Source of the DNA: Blastocatellia bacterium UBA7656
Lineage (GTDB): Bacteria > Acidobacteriota > Blastocatellia > UBA7656
Assembly (NCBI GenBank): GCA_002483445.1
Contig: DLHY01000078.1
Coordinates: 124,140 to 188,139, forward strand
Reading direction: 5' to 3'
DNA: 64,000 nt
The translations under genes and the position numbers were made by a program. The notes under the pieces are model-generated. The model was not told the DNA's origin. It saw nothing but the letters and a program-made list of their open reading frames with translations, and made no database searches. Below, piece after piece: positions 1-7,895 of this stretch (position 1 is its first letter; the number at the start of each line of letters is the position of its first letter).

Positions 1-2007
1 AAGGTCTCGGTCTATCGAGCGAACTTGATCGCGCACCGATTCCGCGAGCGACGCCATCGAACTGGCGCGAACAGCGAACGCGAACCCGACGCTCGGAACC
101 TGAAAGACCGAACGATACAACTGCGGCTTGTTCTCCGCGTCGAGGCTCTCCATCTTCACATCACCTACGACGCCTATCACGGTCTGCCACGGCGCGGTCG
201 ATTGCGCGCCTCCCAATCTTATTCGCTTGCCGAGAGGGTCTTCACGGTGGAAAAATTTTTCCGCGAATGTTTTGCTCACGACCACTACGTTCGGCGCTTT
301 GTCGTCGTCCTGTTCGGCGAAGACTCGACCGCTTAATAGCTGAATGCCCATCGTCGCGAAATAGTCGGGACTGGCGACGAAGGATTGAGCCGTGTTGATC
401 GAATCCGATTCCAAAGGTCGCCCTTCGACGGTGAATGTCGTGTTCGGGCGACCGCCACCCATAGGCAGCGCGTTTATGATCCCGACCGATTCGACTCCCG
501 GCAATGCTTTGATTTGCTCAAGCGACTGTTGATACAAAGCGAAGCGGGCAGCGGGGCGGAAGTAAGGGCCAGCTTCGCGGTTGTTGGGTTGAGGCAGCCA
601 CACCCGCGCGGTCAGCACGTTTTGAGATTTGAAACCCGGATCGACATTGTTCAATTCGCGGAAGCTGCGAATCAATAGGGCGGCTGAGATGAGCAGCATC
701 AGCGCAAGCGCGAACTCTGAAACCACAAGCAGGCTACGCACGCGGTTGCGCCGCGAGCCTCCGCTCAAGCCGCGCCCCGCGTCCTTGAGAGTCTCCTGAA
801 GATCGGGATTCGAAGTCTGAAGCGCAGGCACAAGCCCGAATATCACTCCGGTCGCAAGAGACACCGCAAGAGTGAAGATCAACACCCTTGCATCAATGCC
901 TATATCGCCCAGCCGCGAGAGGTTCGCCGGACTCAGTTTCACAAACGCGCTGACGCCCCAGACGGCGACTATGACTCCAAGACCTCCGCCCACGAGAAAG
1001 AGCAACACGCTTTCAGTGATCATCTGTCGCATGAGACGAGCGCGACTCGCGCCCATCGCCTTGCGAATGGCGATTTCTTTCTGACGCGCCGAGGCCCGCA
1101 CCAACAGAAGGTTTGCGACATTGGCGCAGGCTATGACGAGAACCAGCCCGACTGCTATGAGCAGGATGAGCAATGCCGGACGAACATTTCCGACCAGACC
1201 ATCCTGAAGCCCTCGCACCTGCGGCGACCAGCCCGCCTGCTCGGTGTAATCCTGTGGATAATCTTTTCTGAGTTCTTCGGCCAGCGCGTCAAAACGCGAC
1301 TGGGCTTCTTCGATGGACACGCCCGACCTAAGCCGCGCGATTGCGCCCGCAAGCTGGCGGGAGCCACGCGGCGGATTGTTGAAAGGCGCGGCTGTCCACC
1401 CGGCGGGACACCATGCCTCCACCTCGGTTTGAATCACTCGCCCCGGATGGCGAAAGCCGTCGGGCATCACCCCGATTATCGTGCAGGGGTCGTTATCGAT
1501 CATGACCTTCCGTCCGATCACGCCCGTGTCGCCTCCGAAGCGCCGCTTCCACAATCCATGGCTGATGACAGTCGCTTCGCCGATTCCCGGATGATAGTCT
1601 TCGGGTTGAAGCGCGCGCCCGACTTGCGCCTTCGCTCCGAGAAGCGAGAAGTAATTCACATCGACGAGCAGCGTCTCGATTCTTTCGGGTTGATCGCCTC
1701 CCGTGAGGTTTGCATTGATCGGATATAGTCCGCTGACCTCTTCGAATATGCCCGCGCGGTCGCGAAAGTCGAACAACTCAAGCCCGCTTATTCCAACGTC
1801 AGTGAGGTTGAGTTTTTTCAGATCAGCCGTCACCTGCACGAGTTGTTCGGGGCGCTCGAACGGAAGAGGCCGCAGCAGAATCGCATTCACTACGCTGAAG
1901 ACTGCCGTGTTCGCGCCTATGCCGAGCGCAAGAGTGAACACCGCAACCAGCGTAAAGCCGGGGCGCTTCAATAACATTCGCACGCCGTAACTCAAATCCT
2001 GTAGCAT
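1..2007 (-). CDS. ADOP-type MacB/FtsX permease (C-terminus beyond window)
   Basis: The reading frame is open from the ATG at 2007 to the window edge (669 codons), so the C-terminal part is missing. The N-terminus MLQDLSYGVRMLLKRPGF followed by a hydrophobic segment is the standard opening of MacB-like permeases. A periplasmic core follows, then FtsX-type membrane helices, with ANVANLLLVRASAR followed by KEIAIRKAMGASRARL visible near 1020-1140. A second periplasmic core begins near 700. Proteins of this shape in Acidobacteria (acidobacterial duplicated orphan permeases, ADOP) carry two MacB_PCD/FtsX halves and have no ABC ATPase fused or adjacent; none is seen here. The substrate is unknown. 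The start codon overlaps the stop of the upstream PD40 gene by one base (TGATG), implying translational coupling. Two more ADOP genes lie upstream on the same strand. Confidence 0.9.
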   Translation of the reverse strand, partial: MLQDLSYGVRMLLKRPGFTLVAVFTLALGIGANTAVFSVVNAILLRPLPFERPEQLVQVTADLKKLNLTDVGISGLELFDFRDRAGIFEEVSGLYPINANLTGGDQPERIETLLVDVNYFSLLGAKAQVGRALQPEDYHPGIGEATVISHGLWKRRFGGDTGVIGRKVMIDNDPCTIIGVMPDGFRHPGRVIQTEVEAWCPAGWTAAPFNNPPRGSRQLAGAIARLRSGVSIEEAQSRFDALAEELRKDYPQDYTEQAGWSPQVRGLQDGLVGNVRPALLILLIAVGLVLVIACANVANLLLVRASARQKEIAIRKAMGASRARLMRQMITESVLLFLVGGGLGVIVAVWGVSAFVKLSPANLSRLGDIGIDARVLIFTLAVSLATGVIFGLVPALQTSNPDLQETLKDAGRGLSGGSRRNRVRSLLVVSEFALALMLLISAALLIRSFRELNNVDPGFKSQNVLTARVWLPQPNNREAGPYFRPAARFALYQQSLEQIKALPGVESVGIINALPMGGGRPNTTFTVEGRPLESDSINTAQSFVASPDYFATMGIQLLSGRVFAEQDDDKAPNVVVVSKTFAEKFFHREDPLGKRIRLGGAQSTAPWQTVIGVVGDVKMESLDAENKPQLYRSVFQVPSVGFAFAVRASSMASLAESVRDQVRSIDRDL

Positions 2008-2948
2008 CACGCCTCCTTACGCGCCCGCGCAGCTTTCAGTACAGGCAACAAAGGGCGTTTCATGAACTGAAAGTTCGAGCGGTAATAAATCCACTTGCCA
2101 TCAGGCGAAACAGCCGCCGCGAAGTCAGGTCCCGCAGTGTTCAGTTCCGTCAACGCAAGTGGTTCCGACCATCCGCGCCCCTGGCCGAAGCTCACATAGA
2201 GATCACAGGTCTCTCTCCAGCGCGCGCTGTCAAAGCGCGTGAAGATCAAATATGACCCGTCGGGCGCGACACACGGATCGCCTTCGCCAAGCTCCGAACT
2301 GATTTTCTCGACCCGGACCGGCGGGCTGAATCTGCCGTTTCGCATACGGGACTCGTAGATGTCTGAATGCTCGACCTCTTTCCCATTTTGCATTTCGATG
2401 CGCAGGCGGTGATAGAACATGCGCCCGTCTTTGGTCAGCGTGGCATAGGATTCCTCATGTTCGAGCGTGCTGACTTCATCAATGCGGCGCGGCTCGCCCC
2501 AATCGCGCCCCGTCCAGCGCGCGATCCACAAATCATTCCAGCGCGGCTCAGTCTGACCGGGCGACCAGGGGCGTTTTGAGTTAAACACCAGCCAGCGACC
2601 ATCCGGCGACAAGGTCGGTTCATAATCCAGATGCTTGCCGGTAAAAGACAGCGCCTGCGGCTCGCTCCACCCGGTTGCGCTTCGCCGGGACGAATAGATC
2701 GCCAGTCGCGGTTTATCTTCACCCGCTTCCTGGCCGCGATGCGCGAGGACTTCTCTGTGATTTAGCGCCAGATACATGACCTCACCGTTCGGCGAAAAAG
2801 ATATGCTTTGCGCCAGACGATAGGCCCTCTCGATGAACGGAGTGAAGGGAGCGGGCGATTCTGCGTTTCTTCCTCCTTCGCTTCCTGATTGAGCCGTCGG
2901 CAGAGCAGCCAGAAAAAATGCCAGAGCCATGAACAAGAATTTCTTCAT
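2007..2948 (-). CDS. Exported PD40/TolB-like beta-propeller protein
   Basis: 313 residues. A signal peptide covers about residues 1-22 (MKKFLFMALAFFLAALPTAQ). The rest shows repeated PD40/WD40-like blades with the S-P-D/N-G-x-W/Y signature: SFSPNGEVMYLA, LSPDGRWLVFNS, VAPDGSYLIFTR and VSPDGKWIYYRS. This is the fold of TolB C-terminal propellers and of S9 peptidase propellers, but no peptidase domain is present, so a periplasmic binding or scaffold role is likely. A good ribosome site (AAGGA, 6 nt before ATG) supports the start. The gene lies between two ADOP permease genes and is coupled to the downstream one by a one-base stop/start overlap, so the product may work with that permease. The exact function is not recognisable. 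Confidence 0.85.
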   Translation of the reverse strand: MKKFLFMALAFFLAALPTAQSGSEGGRNAESPAPFTPFIERAYRLAQSISFSPNGEVMYLALNHREVLAHRGQEAGEDKPRLAIYSSRRSATGWSEPQALSFTGKHLDYEPTLSPDGRWLVFNSKRPWSPGQTEPRWNDLWIARWTGRDWGEPRRIDEVSTLEHEESYATLTKDGRMFYHRLRIEMQNGKEVEHSDIYESRMRNGRFSPPVRVEKISSELGEGDPCVAPDGSYLIFTRFDSARWRETCDLYVSFGQGRGWSEPLALTELNTAGPDFAAAVSPDGKWIYYRSNFQFMKRPLLPVLKAARARKEA

Positions 2949-3057
2949 CTTCGATCCTTCTATCGACTTACTCAGGTTTACTTATGCAGGCTTGAAAACG
3001 CCTTATCAACGACGACCCACTCATCACCGGAACACTTCGCCCCTCACTCATCAATTT

Positions 3058-5484
3058 TCATTCATAGCGAAGCGCGACAATCGGATCTACGCGGGTCGCT
3101 CGTCGCGCTGGCACGAAACAGGCTGCCAGAGCCACTCCTGCCAGAAACACCGATACGCCCGCCAATGTCGCCGCATCGGTCGCGCTCACGCCATAAAGCA
3201 GTGACGACATCAACCTGGTCAGCGCGAAGGCGGAAGCGAGGCCAATCGCGACTCCAATCGAAGCGAGCGCCATACCGTGCCTCAGCACGATTCTAAGCAC
3301 GTCGCTTCGACGCGCGCCCAGAGCCAGCCGCACTCCGAATTCGTGTGTGCGCTGCTCTACGGCATAACTCATCACGCCGTAGATGCCTACCGATGCCAGC
3401 GCAAGTCCCAACACGGCGAAGATGCCGAGCAGCATCATGTAAAATCGCTCGCCGGAGATCGAGCGCGCGAGAATCTGCTCCATCGAGCGAATGCGCTTGA
3501 GCGGCAGCGCCGGATCGACAGCAGCCATTTCCTTTTTCACTGCGGCAGAGAGAGTCATCGGATCACCGGTCGTTCTGATGGCGAAATCCGCGCCAGCCCA
3601 TTGCCTCAGTTGCAGCATCAATCCGGAAGGAACCTGAACGGCAGGGACGAAAAGGGACGGCATCGCTCGATCTGTGAGATTGAATTTTTCGGTGTCGCCC
3701 ACGATGCCGACTATCGTCTTAGGTTGAGGGTCTGCGTAATCGCCCATCGTGCGCGCGATGAAGACTCGTTTGCCCAGAGGATCAGTGTCAGGATAATGCT
3801 GGCGCGCAAGCGCCCTGTTGATGATGACCACTCCTTCAGCGCCTTCTGAATCCCTCGGTTCGAACTCGCGTCCGGCGGTGAGAGGGATTTTCATCACGCG
3901 AAAATAATCCATCGTGATCATTCGATACTGAATCGCCGTTATATCCGTTTTGCCTTCGAATTCGACCGGCAGATTGAGACCGGAATCGAGTGGCACTCCG
4001 CTAGTTACCGAAGCCTCCTCCACGCCGGGAAGAGATTTTATTCGCTCAAGCGCGCGCTCATAAAACTGAGACACCTCGGCAGTCGAGTCATACTGCGCGC
4101 CGCTTGGCGACACCTGAAAAGTCAGAACATTGCGAGGATCGAATCCCGTCTCGACTCGCATCAGGTTTGCGAATGTGCGAATCATCAAACTCGCGCCGAC
4201 AAGCAGCACCAGAGACAGGGCGACTTCGATGACGACGAGCGCGCTTCTCATTCGCCCGCGGCTCGCGCCCGCGATGCCTTTGCCTGAAGTCTCCTTGAGC
4301 GCGTTGTTGACGTTTAAGCGGGAGATTTGAATCGCAGGAGCGATCCCGAACAGGAGCCCCGTGACGAGGGAAGTCGCCAGAGTGAAAGCCAGCACGCGAT
4401 AGTCAAAGCCGATTTCCGCTGATTGCGGAATCAGCCCTTGGGGAATGATCGAGCGCAGCGCGTCCGTTCCCCACAGCGCGAGCAGGAGTCCCGCGCCTCC
4501 TCCCGCGATGGCCAGCAGCAGGCTTTCAGTCAGAAGTTGCCTTGCCAGTCGAGACCATCGCGCGCCCAATGCCTGACGAATAGCCATCTCGCGATGACGC
4601 GCCGATGCGCGAGTCATTTGCAGATTGGCTACATTGGCGCAGGCTATGAGCAGCACGAAGCTGACCGCGCCGAGAAGCATCCAAAGCGTCGGACGAATGT
4701 CGCGGACGAGCAGTTCTCTGTAGCCCGCGATGCCCACGCTTTCGCGTTCCTGCATTCCTTTCGGAAACTGAGCGCGATACTTTTCGCCGACAAGCTTCAT
4801 CTCCGCTCGCGCCTGCTCCATACTCACTTCAGGTTTCAAACGACCGATGACCGAACAATTGTATCCGCCCTGCTGTATGCCCTGCGCCGCGCGCAGCGAG
4901 ACGAAGACATCCGCATCGGGGACGAACCTGAAATCCGGGGGAAGCACGCCGATGATGGTATGAGGCTGGCTGTCGAGCGAAATCGTTTTGCCGATCACCG
5001 CGTCATCGCCGAAACGCCGCCGCCGCAGATGGTCGCTGATGATGGCGACTTTTTCTCCGCCCGGACTGTCTTCCTGTTCGGCAAAGGCGCGACCATCGGG
5101 ACTTACGCCCAGCGCGCGGAAGAAATCAACCGAGACTCTCATTCCAGTGACATACTCTGCTTCGCCTTCGCCCGAAAGATTGAATCCTGCGATTGATTGA
5201 TAGCCTGCCATCGCTTCGAACGACTCGCTGTTCTCGCGCCAGAAGAGAAACTTCTTTTCGGTTGTTCTGTTGATGTCATCGGCTTGATAACTGCGGCCCA
5301 CACTCACGACGCGCTCAGGCTCAGGGTAGGGCAGGGAACGAAGCAGCACGGAATTGACCACAGTGAAGATGGCAGTGTTCGCGCCTATGCCAAGCCCCAT
5401 CGTGATGACCGCGATCAGCGTGAACGCGGGCTTCTTCATCAGCATCCGAACCGCATAGCGCAGGTCTTGCAGTAGGCTCTCCAT
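3058..5484 (-). CDS. ADOP-type MacB/FtsX permease
   Basis: 808 residues, full length. TM1 is at about residues 20-42 (TLIAVITMGLGIGANTAIF), the first MacB periplasmic core at about 45-245, and the first FtsX helices at about 265-440 with the typical ACANVANLQMTRASARHREM stretch. A second periplasmic core (about 450-660) and a second FtsX domain follow, ending VDPIVALRYE. This duplicated layout with no ATPase domain or neighbour is the ADOP type. Family knowledge points to mechanotransmission or export functions for MacB, but for orphan forms the role is unknown. An AAGGAG site 8 nt before ATG supports the start. A heptamer-repeat hairpin separates it from the upstream peptidase gene. Confidence 0.93.
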   Translation of the reverse strand: MESLLQDLRYAVRMLMKKPAFTLIAVITMGLGIGANTAIFTVVNSVLLRSLPYPEPERVVSVGRSYQADDINRTTEKKFLFWRENSESFEAMAGYQSIAGFNLSGEGEAEYVTGMRVSVDFFRALGVSPDGRAFAEQEDSPGGEKVAIISDHLRRRRFGDDAVIGKTISLDSQPHTIIGVLPPDFRFVPDADVFVSLRAAQGIQQGGYNCSVIGRLKPEVSMEQARAEMKLVGEKYRAQFPKGMQERESVGIAGYRELLVRDIRPTLWMLLGAVSFVLLIACANVANLQMTRASARHREMAIRQALGARWSRLARQLLTESLLLAIAGGGAGLLLALWGTDALRSIIPQGLIPQSAEIGFDYRVLAFTLATSLVTGLLFGIAPAIQISRLNVNNALKETSGKGIAGASRGRMRSALVVIEVALSLVLLVGASLMIRTFANLMRVETGFDPRNVLTFQVSPSGAQYDSTAEVSQFYERALERIKSLPGVEEASVTSGVPLDSGLNLPVEFEGKTDITAIQYRMITMDYFRVMKIPLTAGREFEPRDSEGAEGVVIINRALARQHYPDTDPLGKRVFIARTMGDYADPQPKTIVGIVGDTEKFNLTDRAMPSLFVPAVQVPSGLMLQLRQWAGADFAIRTTGDPMTLSAAVKKEMAAVDPALPLKRIRSMEQILARSISGERFYMMLLGIFAVLGLALASVGIYGVMSYAVEQRTHEFGVRLALGARRSDVLRIVLRHGMALASIGVAIGLASAFALTRLMSSLLYGVSATDAATLAGVSVFLAGVALAACFVPARRATRVDPIVALRYE

Positions 5485-5501
5485 GTCCTAAACTCCTTTC
5501 G

Positions 5502-5579
5502 AATGCGGAGTGCGGAGTGCGGAGTGCGGAATAAGGGAACCCTTTTTCGTTCCGCATTCCGCATTCCGCACCCCGCATT
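5502..5579. repeat. Period-7 inverted repeat array (locus A)
   Basis: The left arm (5502-5532) has three tandem GCGGAGT units plus a variant. The right arm (5549-5579) is the inverted counterpart built of CATTCCG units. The two arms can pair into a long hairpin with a loop containing AAGGGAACCC. It fills the 103-nt gap between the stop of the S9 peptidase gene (5588, minus strand) and the start of the ADOP gene (5484), beginning about 8 nt after the stop. See the finding on dispersed short-period arrays. Confidence 0.85.
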
Positions 5580-5587
5580 TCCGAACT

Positions 5588-7759
5588 TCACCGGTTTGAG
5601 TGCGCCTCCTCCGTCGCATACTTAGGAGTCGCGCCCAGAGTGTGAAACAAAAACGAATAGATGTCGGCTGTCTGCTCGATGGCCTTCGAAGTGCTGCTCG
5701 CGCCGTGACCTGATTTAGTATCGATGCGAATCAGCACGGGGTTTTCCTTGCTGGCTTTTTCCTGAAGAGTCGCCGCGTACTTGAACGAGTGAGCCGGTAC
5801 TACGCGGTCATCATGATCAGCAGTGGTGATGAGCGTGGCCGGGTACTTCACGCCTGCGCGAATGTTGTGCAGGGGCGAGTAAGCGTGGAGGGCTTTGAAT
5901 TCCTCGGCGTTATCGCTCGATCCGTAGTCGGCTATCCATGCCGCGCCGATGGTGAATTTGTGGAAGCGCAGCATGTCCATCACGCCGACTGCCGGGATTG
6001 CCGCGCGAAACAGTTCGGGCCGCTGATTGATCACTGCGCCGACGAGAAGCCCGCCGTTCGAGCCGCCATTGACGGCCAGCTTTTCGGAGGAGGTGTACTT
6101 GTTGGCGATGAGCCACTGAGCCGCCGCGATGAAGTCGTCGAATACGTTCTGCTTTCTGAGCTTGGTTCCGGCTTCGTGCCATTTCTCGCCGTACTCGCCG
6201 CCGCCGCGGATATTGGCCGAGGCATAGACGAAACCCTGTTCGAGAAGCGCGAGGCGAAGCGGATTGAAGCCGGGCGAGGTGGTGATGTTGAAACCGCCAT
6301 AGCCATAAAGCAAGGTCGGATTCTGGCCGTCGAGCTTGATGCCTTTTTTGTAGACCAGAAACATCGGCACGCGCGTTCCATCTTTGCTCTTGTAGAAGAC
6401 CTGTCTGGTTTCGTAGTCGGTCGGCTTGAATCCCGAAATCTCAGGCGCGCGGAAGAGAGTCGTCTTTCGCGTGCTGATGTCGTAGCGGAATATGGTCGGC
6501 GCGTAGTTGAACGAATTGAATGTGTAGAACACGAACTTGTCATCCCGTTCGCCCCCGAATCCTCCGGCTGAACCGGGACCGGGCAATCGCACTTCGTTTT
6601 CCAGACGCCCGTCGAGGCTGTGGACATAAACCCGCGTGGTGACATCTTTGAGATAAACCGCGAAGAGCTTTCCTCCTGAGACGGTCGCATACTGAAGCGG
6701 ATCGGGCTTTTCGGGAAGGATAGTCTTCCAGTTTTTCTCTTCGGGAGTTTTCGGGTCGAACAAAACGACTTTGCCGTTGGGCGCATTCCTGTCGATTTGC
6801 ATCAGGAACGTGTCGCCGATGTTGTCCACAACGTTGAAGCTGTCATCGCCGATGTCGGCGACGATGGGCGTGAAATTCTTCTCGCCCTTGGAAAGGTCGC
6901 GATAGAAGAGCGCGTTGCCTTTTTTGCCGCTGCCGCTTTCGCTGATCGAAAGAATCGCGAACCTTTCGTCTTCAGTCGTGCCGACGCCGAAAAAGCGATA
7001 GGGGTTGGCTTTGTCTTCATAAACCAGTTCGTCTTCTGACTGAGGAGTGCCGACGCGATGATAATAGACTTTCATGTATTCGTTCTTCGAGGAAAGCTCG
7101 CGGCCACGTTCAGGCGCGTCGTATCGGTTGTAATAAAACCCGTTGCCAAGCCATGACGCGCCGGAGAATTTGATCCATTTCAGGTTGTCCGCAAGAGTCT
7201 TCTTCGTCGCCACTTCCATCACGAAATATTCCTGCCAGTCCGAGCCGCTTTTCGATACGCCGTAGGCTGCATACTTTCCGTCTTTCGACAGCGAAAAGGT
7301 AGTGAGCCGCGCCGTGCCGTCTTCGGAGAATTTGTTCGGATCGATCAAAACTTCGGGCCTGCCGTCGAAACCCTTCTGGACATAGAGGACGCTTTGATTT
7401 TGCAGCCCGTCGTTTTTGCTGAAGAAATAGTTATCGCCTTTTCTGAAAGGCTGCCCGTATTTTGGATAATTGAAGAGCTTCTCCAGTCGTTCTTTGACCT
7501 TCGCGCGGTAAGGGATGCTGGAGAGATAAGCGAAGGTGACTTTGTTTTGCTCTTCGACCCAGCGAGCCGTCTCGGCGGAGTTATCGTCTTCGAGCCAGCG
7601 AAAGGGATCAGCTACCTTCACTCCGTGGTAGGTATCGGTGTGATCGACTTTTCTGGTCATCGGATATTGAATTTGCTGCGCGAGCGCCGAAAAGGCAAGC
7701 GTCGCGAAGGCCAGAGAGACTGCGATGAGAGAAGCGAAAAGGGAACGTGTCTTTTTCAT
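5588..7759 (-). CDS. Exported prolyl oligopeptidase (S9A)
   Basis: 723 residues. Signal peptide at about 1-27 (ends SALAQ). The N-terminal motif YPMTRKVDHTDTYHG...DPFRWLED is typical of prolyl oligopeptidases. A seven-bladed propeller spans about 80-430 and an alpha/beta hydrolase domain about 440-715. The catalytic triad is visible: Ser in GGSNGG at about 566, Asp in DHDDRV at about 650, and His in SGHGAS at about 685. The enzyme cleaves short peptides after proline; the signal peptide places it in the periplasm or outside. AGGAGG 7 nt before ATG supports the start. It lies between two ADOP permease genes on the same strand and is a paralogue of the gene at 10654-12804. Confidence 0.95.
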   Translation of the reverse strand: MKKTRSLFASLIAVSLAFATLAFSALAQQIQYPMTRKVDHTDTYHGVKVADPFRWLEDDNSAETARWVEEQNKVTFAYLSSIPYRAKVKERLEKLFNYPKYGQPFRKGDNYFFSKNDGLQNQSVLYVQKGFDGRPEVLIDPNKFSEDGTARLTTFSLSKDGKYAAYGVSKSGSDWQEYFVMEVATKKTLADNLKWIKFSGASWLGNGFYYNRYDAPERGRELSSKNEYMKVYYHRVGTPQSEDELVYEDKANPYRFFGVGTTEDERFAILSISESGSGKKGNALFYRDLSKGEKNFTPIVADIGDDSFNVVDNIGDTFLMQIDRNAPNGKVVLFDPKTPEEKNWKTILPEKPDPLQYATVSGGKLFAVYLKDVTTRVYVHSLDGRLENEVRLPGPGSAGGFGGERDDKFVFYTFNSFNYAPTIFRYDISTRKTTLFRAPEISGFKPTDYETRQVFYKSKDGTRVPMFLVYKKGIKLDGQNPTLLYGYGGFNITTSPGFNPLRLALLEQGFVYASANIRGGGEYGEKWHEAGTKLRKQNVFDDFIAAAQWLIANKYTSSEKLAVNGGSNGGLLVGAVINQRPELFRAAIPAVGVMDMLRFHKFTIGAAWIADYGSSDNAEEFKALHAYSPLHNIRAGVKYPATLITTADHDDRVVPAHSFKYAATLQEKASKENPVLIRIDTKSGHGASSTSKAIEQTADIYSFLFHTLGATPKYATEEAHSNR

Positions 7760-7836
7760 GTCGATTCCTCCTGATTATTTGCCGGTCAATTATATTATCT
7801 AACGATTGACCTCTTCGCACGCGCCTTTCCGGCAGA

Positions 7837-7895
7837 CAGTTTTCAGTTTCCAGTTTTCAGTTTTCAGCAGGGAGCTACCCTGAAAACTGAAAACT
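7837..7895. repeat. Period-7 inverted repeat array (locus B)
   Basis: Tandem TTTTCAG-type heptamers at 7837-7867 face an inverted copy at 7878-7895 across a short loop, giving a stem of about 16 bp with a 2-nt bulge and the spacer AGCTA. Read on the minus strand, the array starts with the TAG stop codon of the ADOP gene (7896-7894), so repeat and stop are fused. No T-run follows, so a classical intrinsic terminator is not evident. Confidence 0.85.

Noticed and set aside
5789..6571. 260-codon frame on the plus strand
   Set aside because: Antisense to the prolyl oligopeptidase whose catalytic motifs are intact; no protein family is recognisable.
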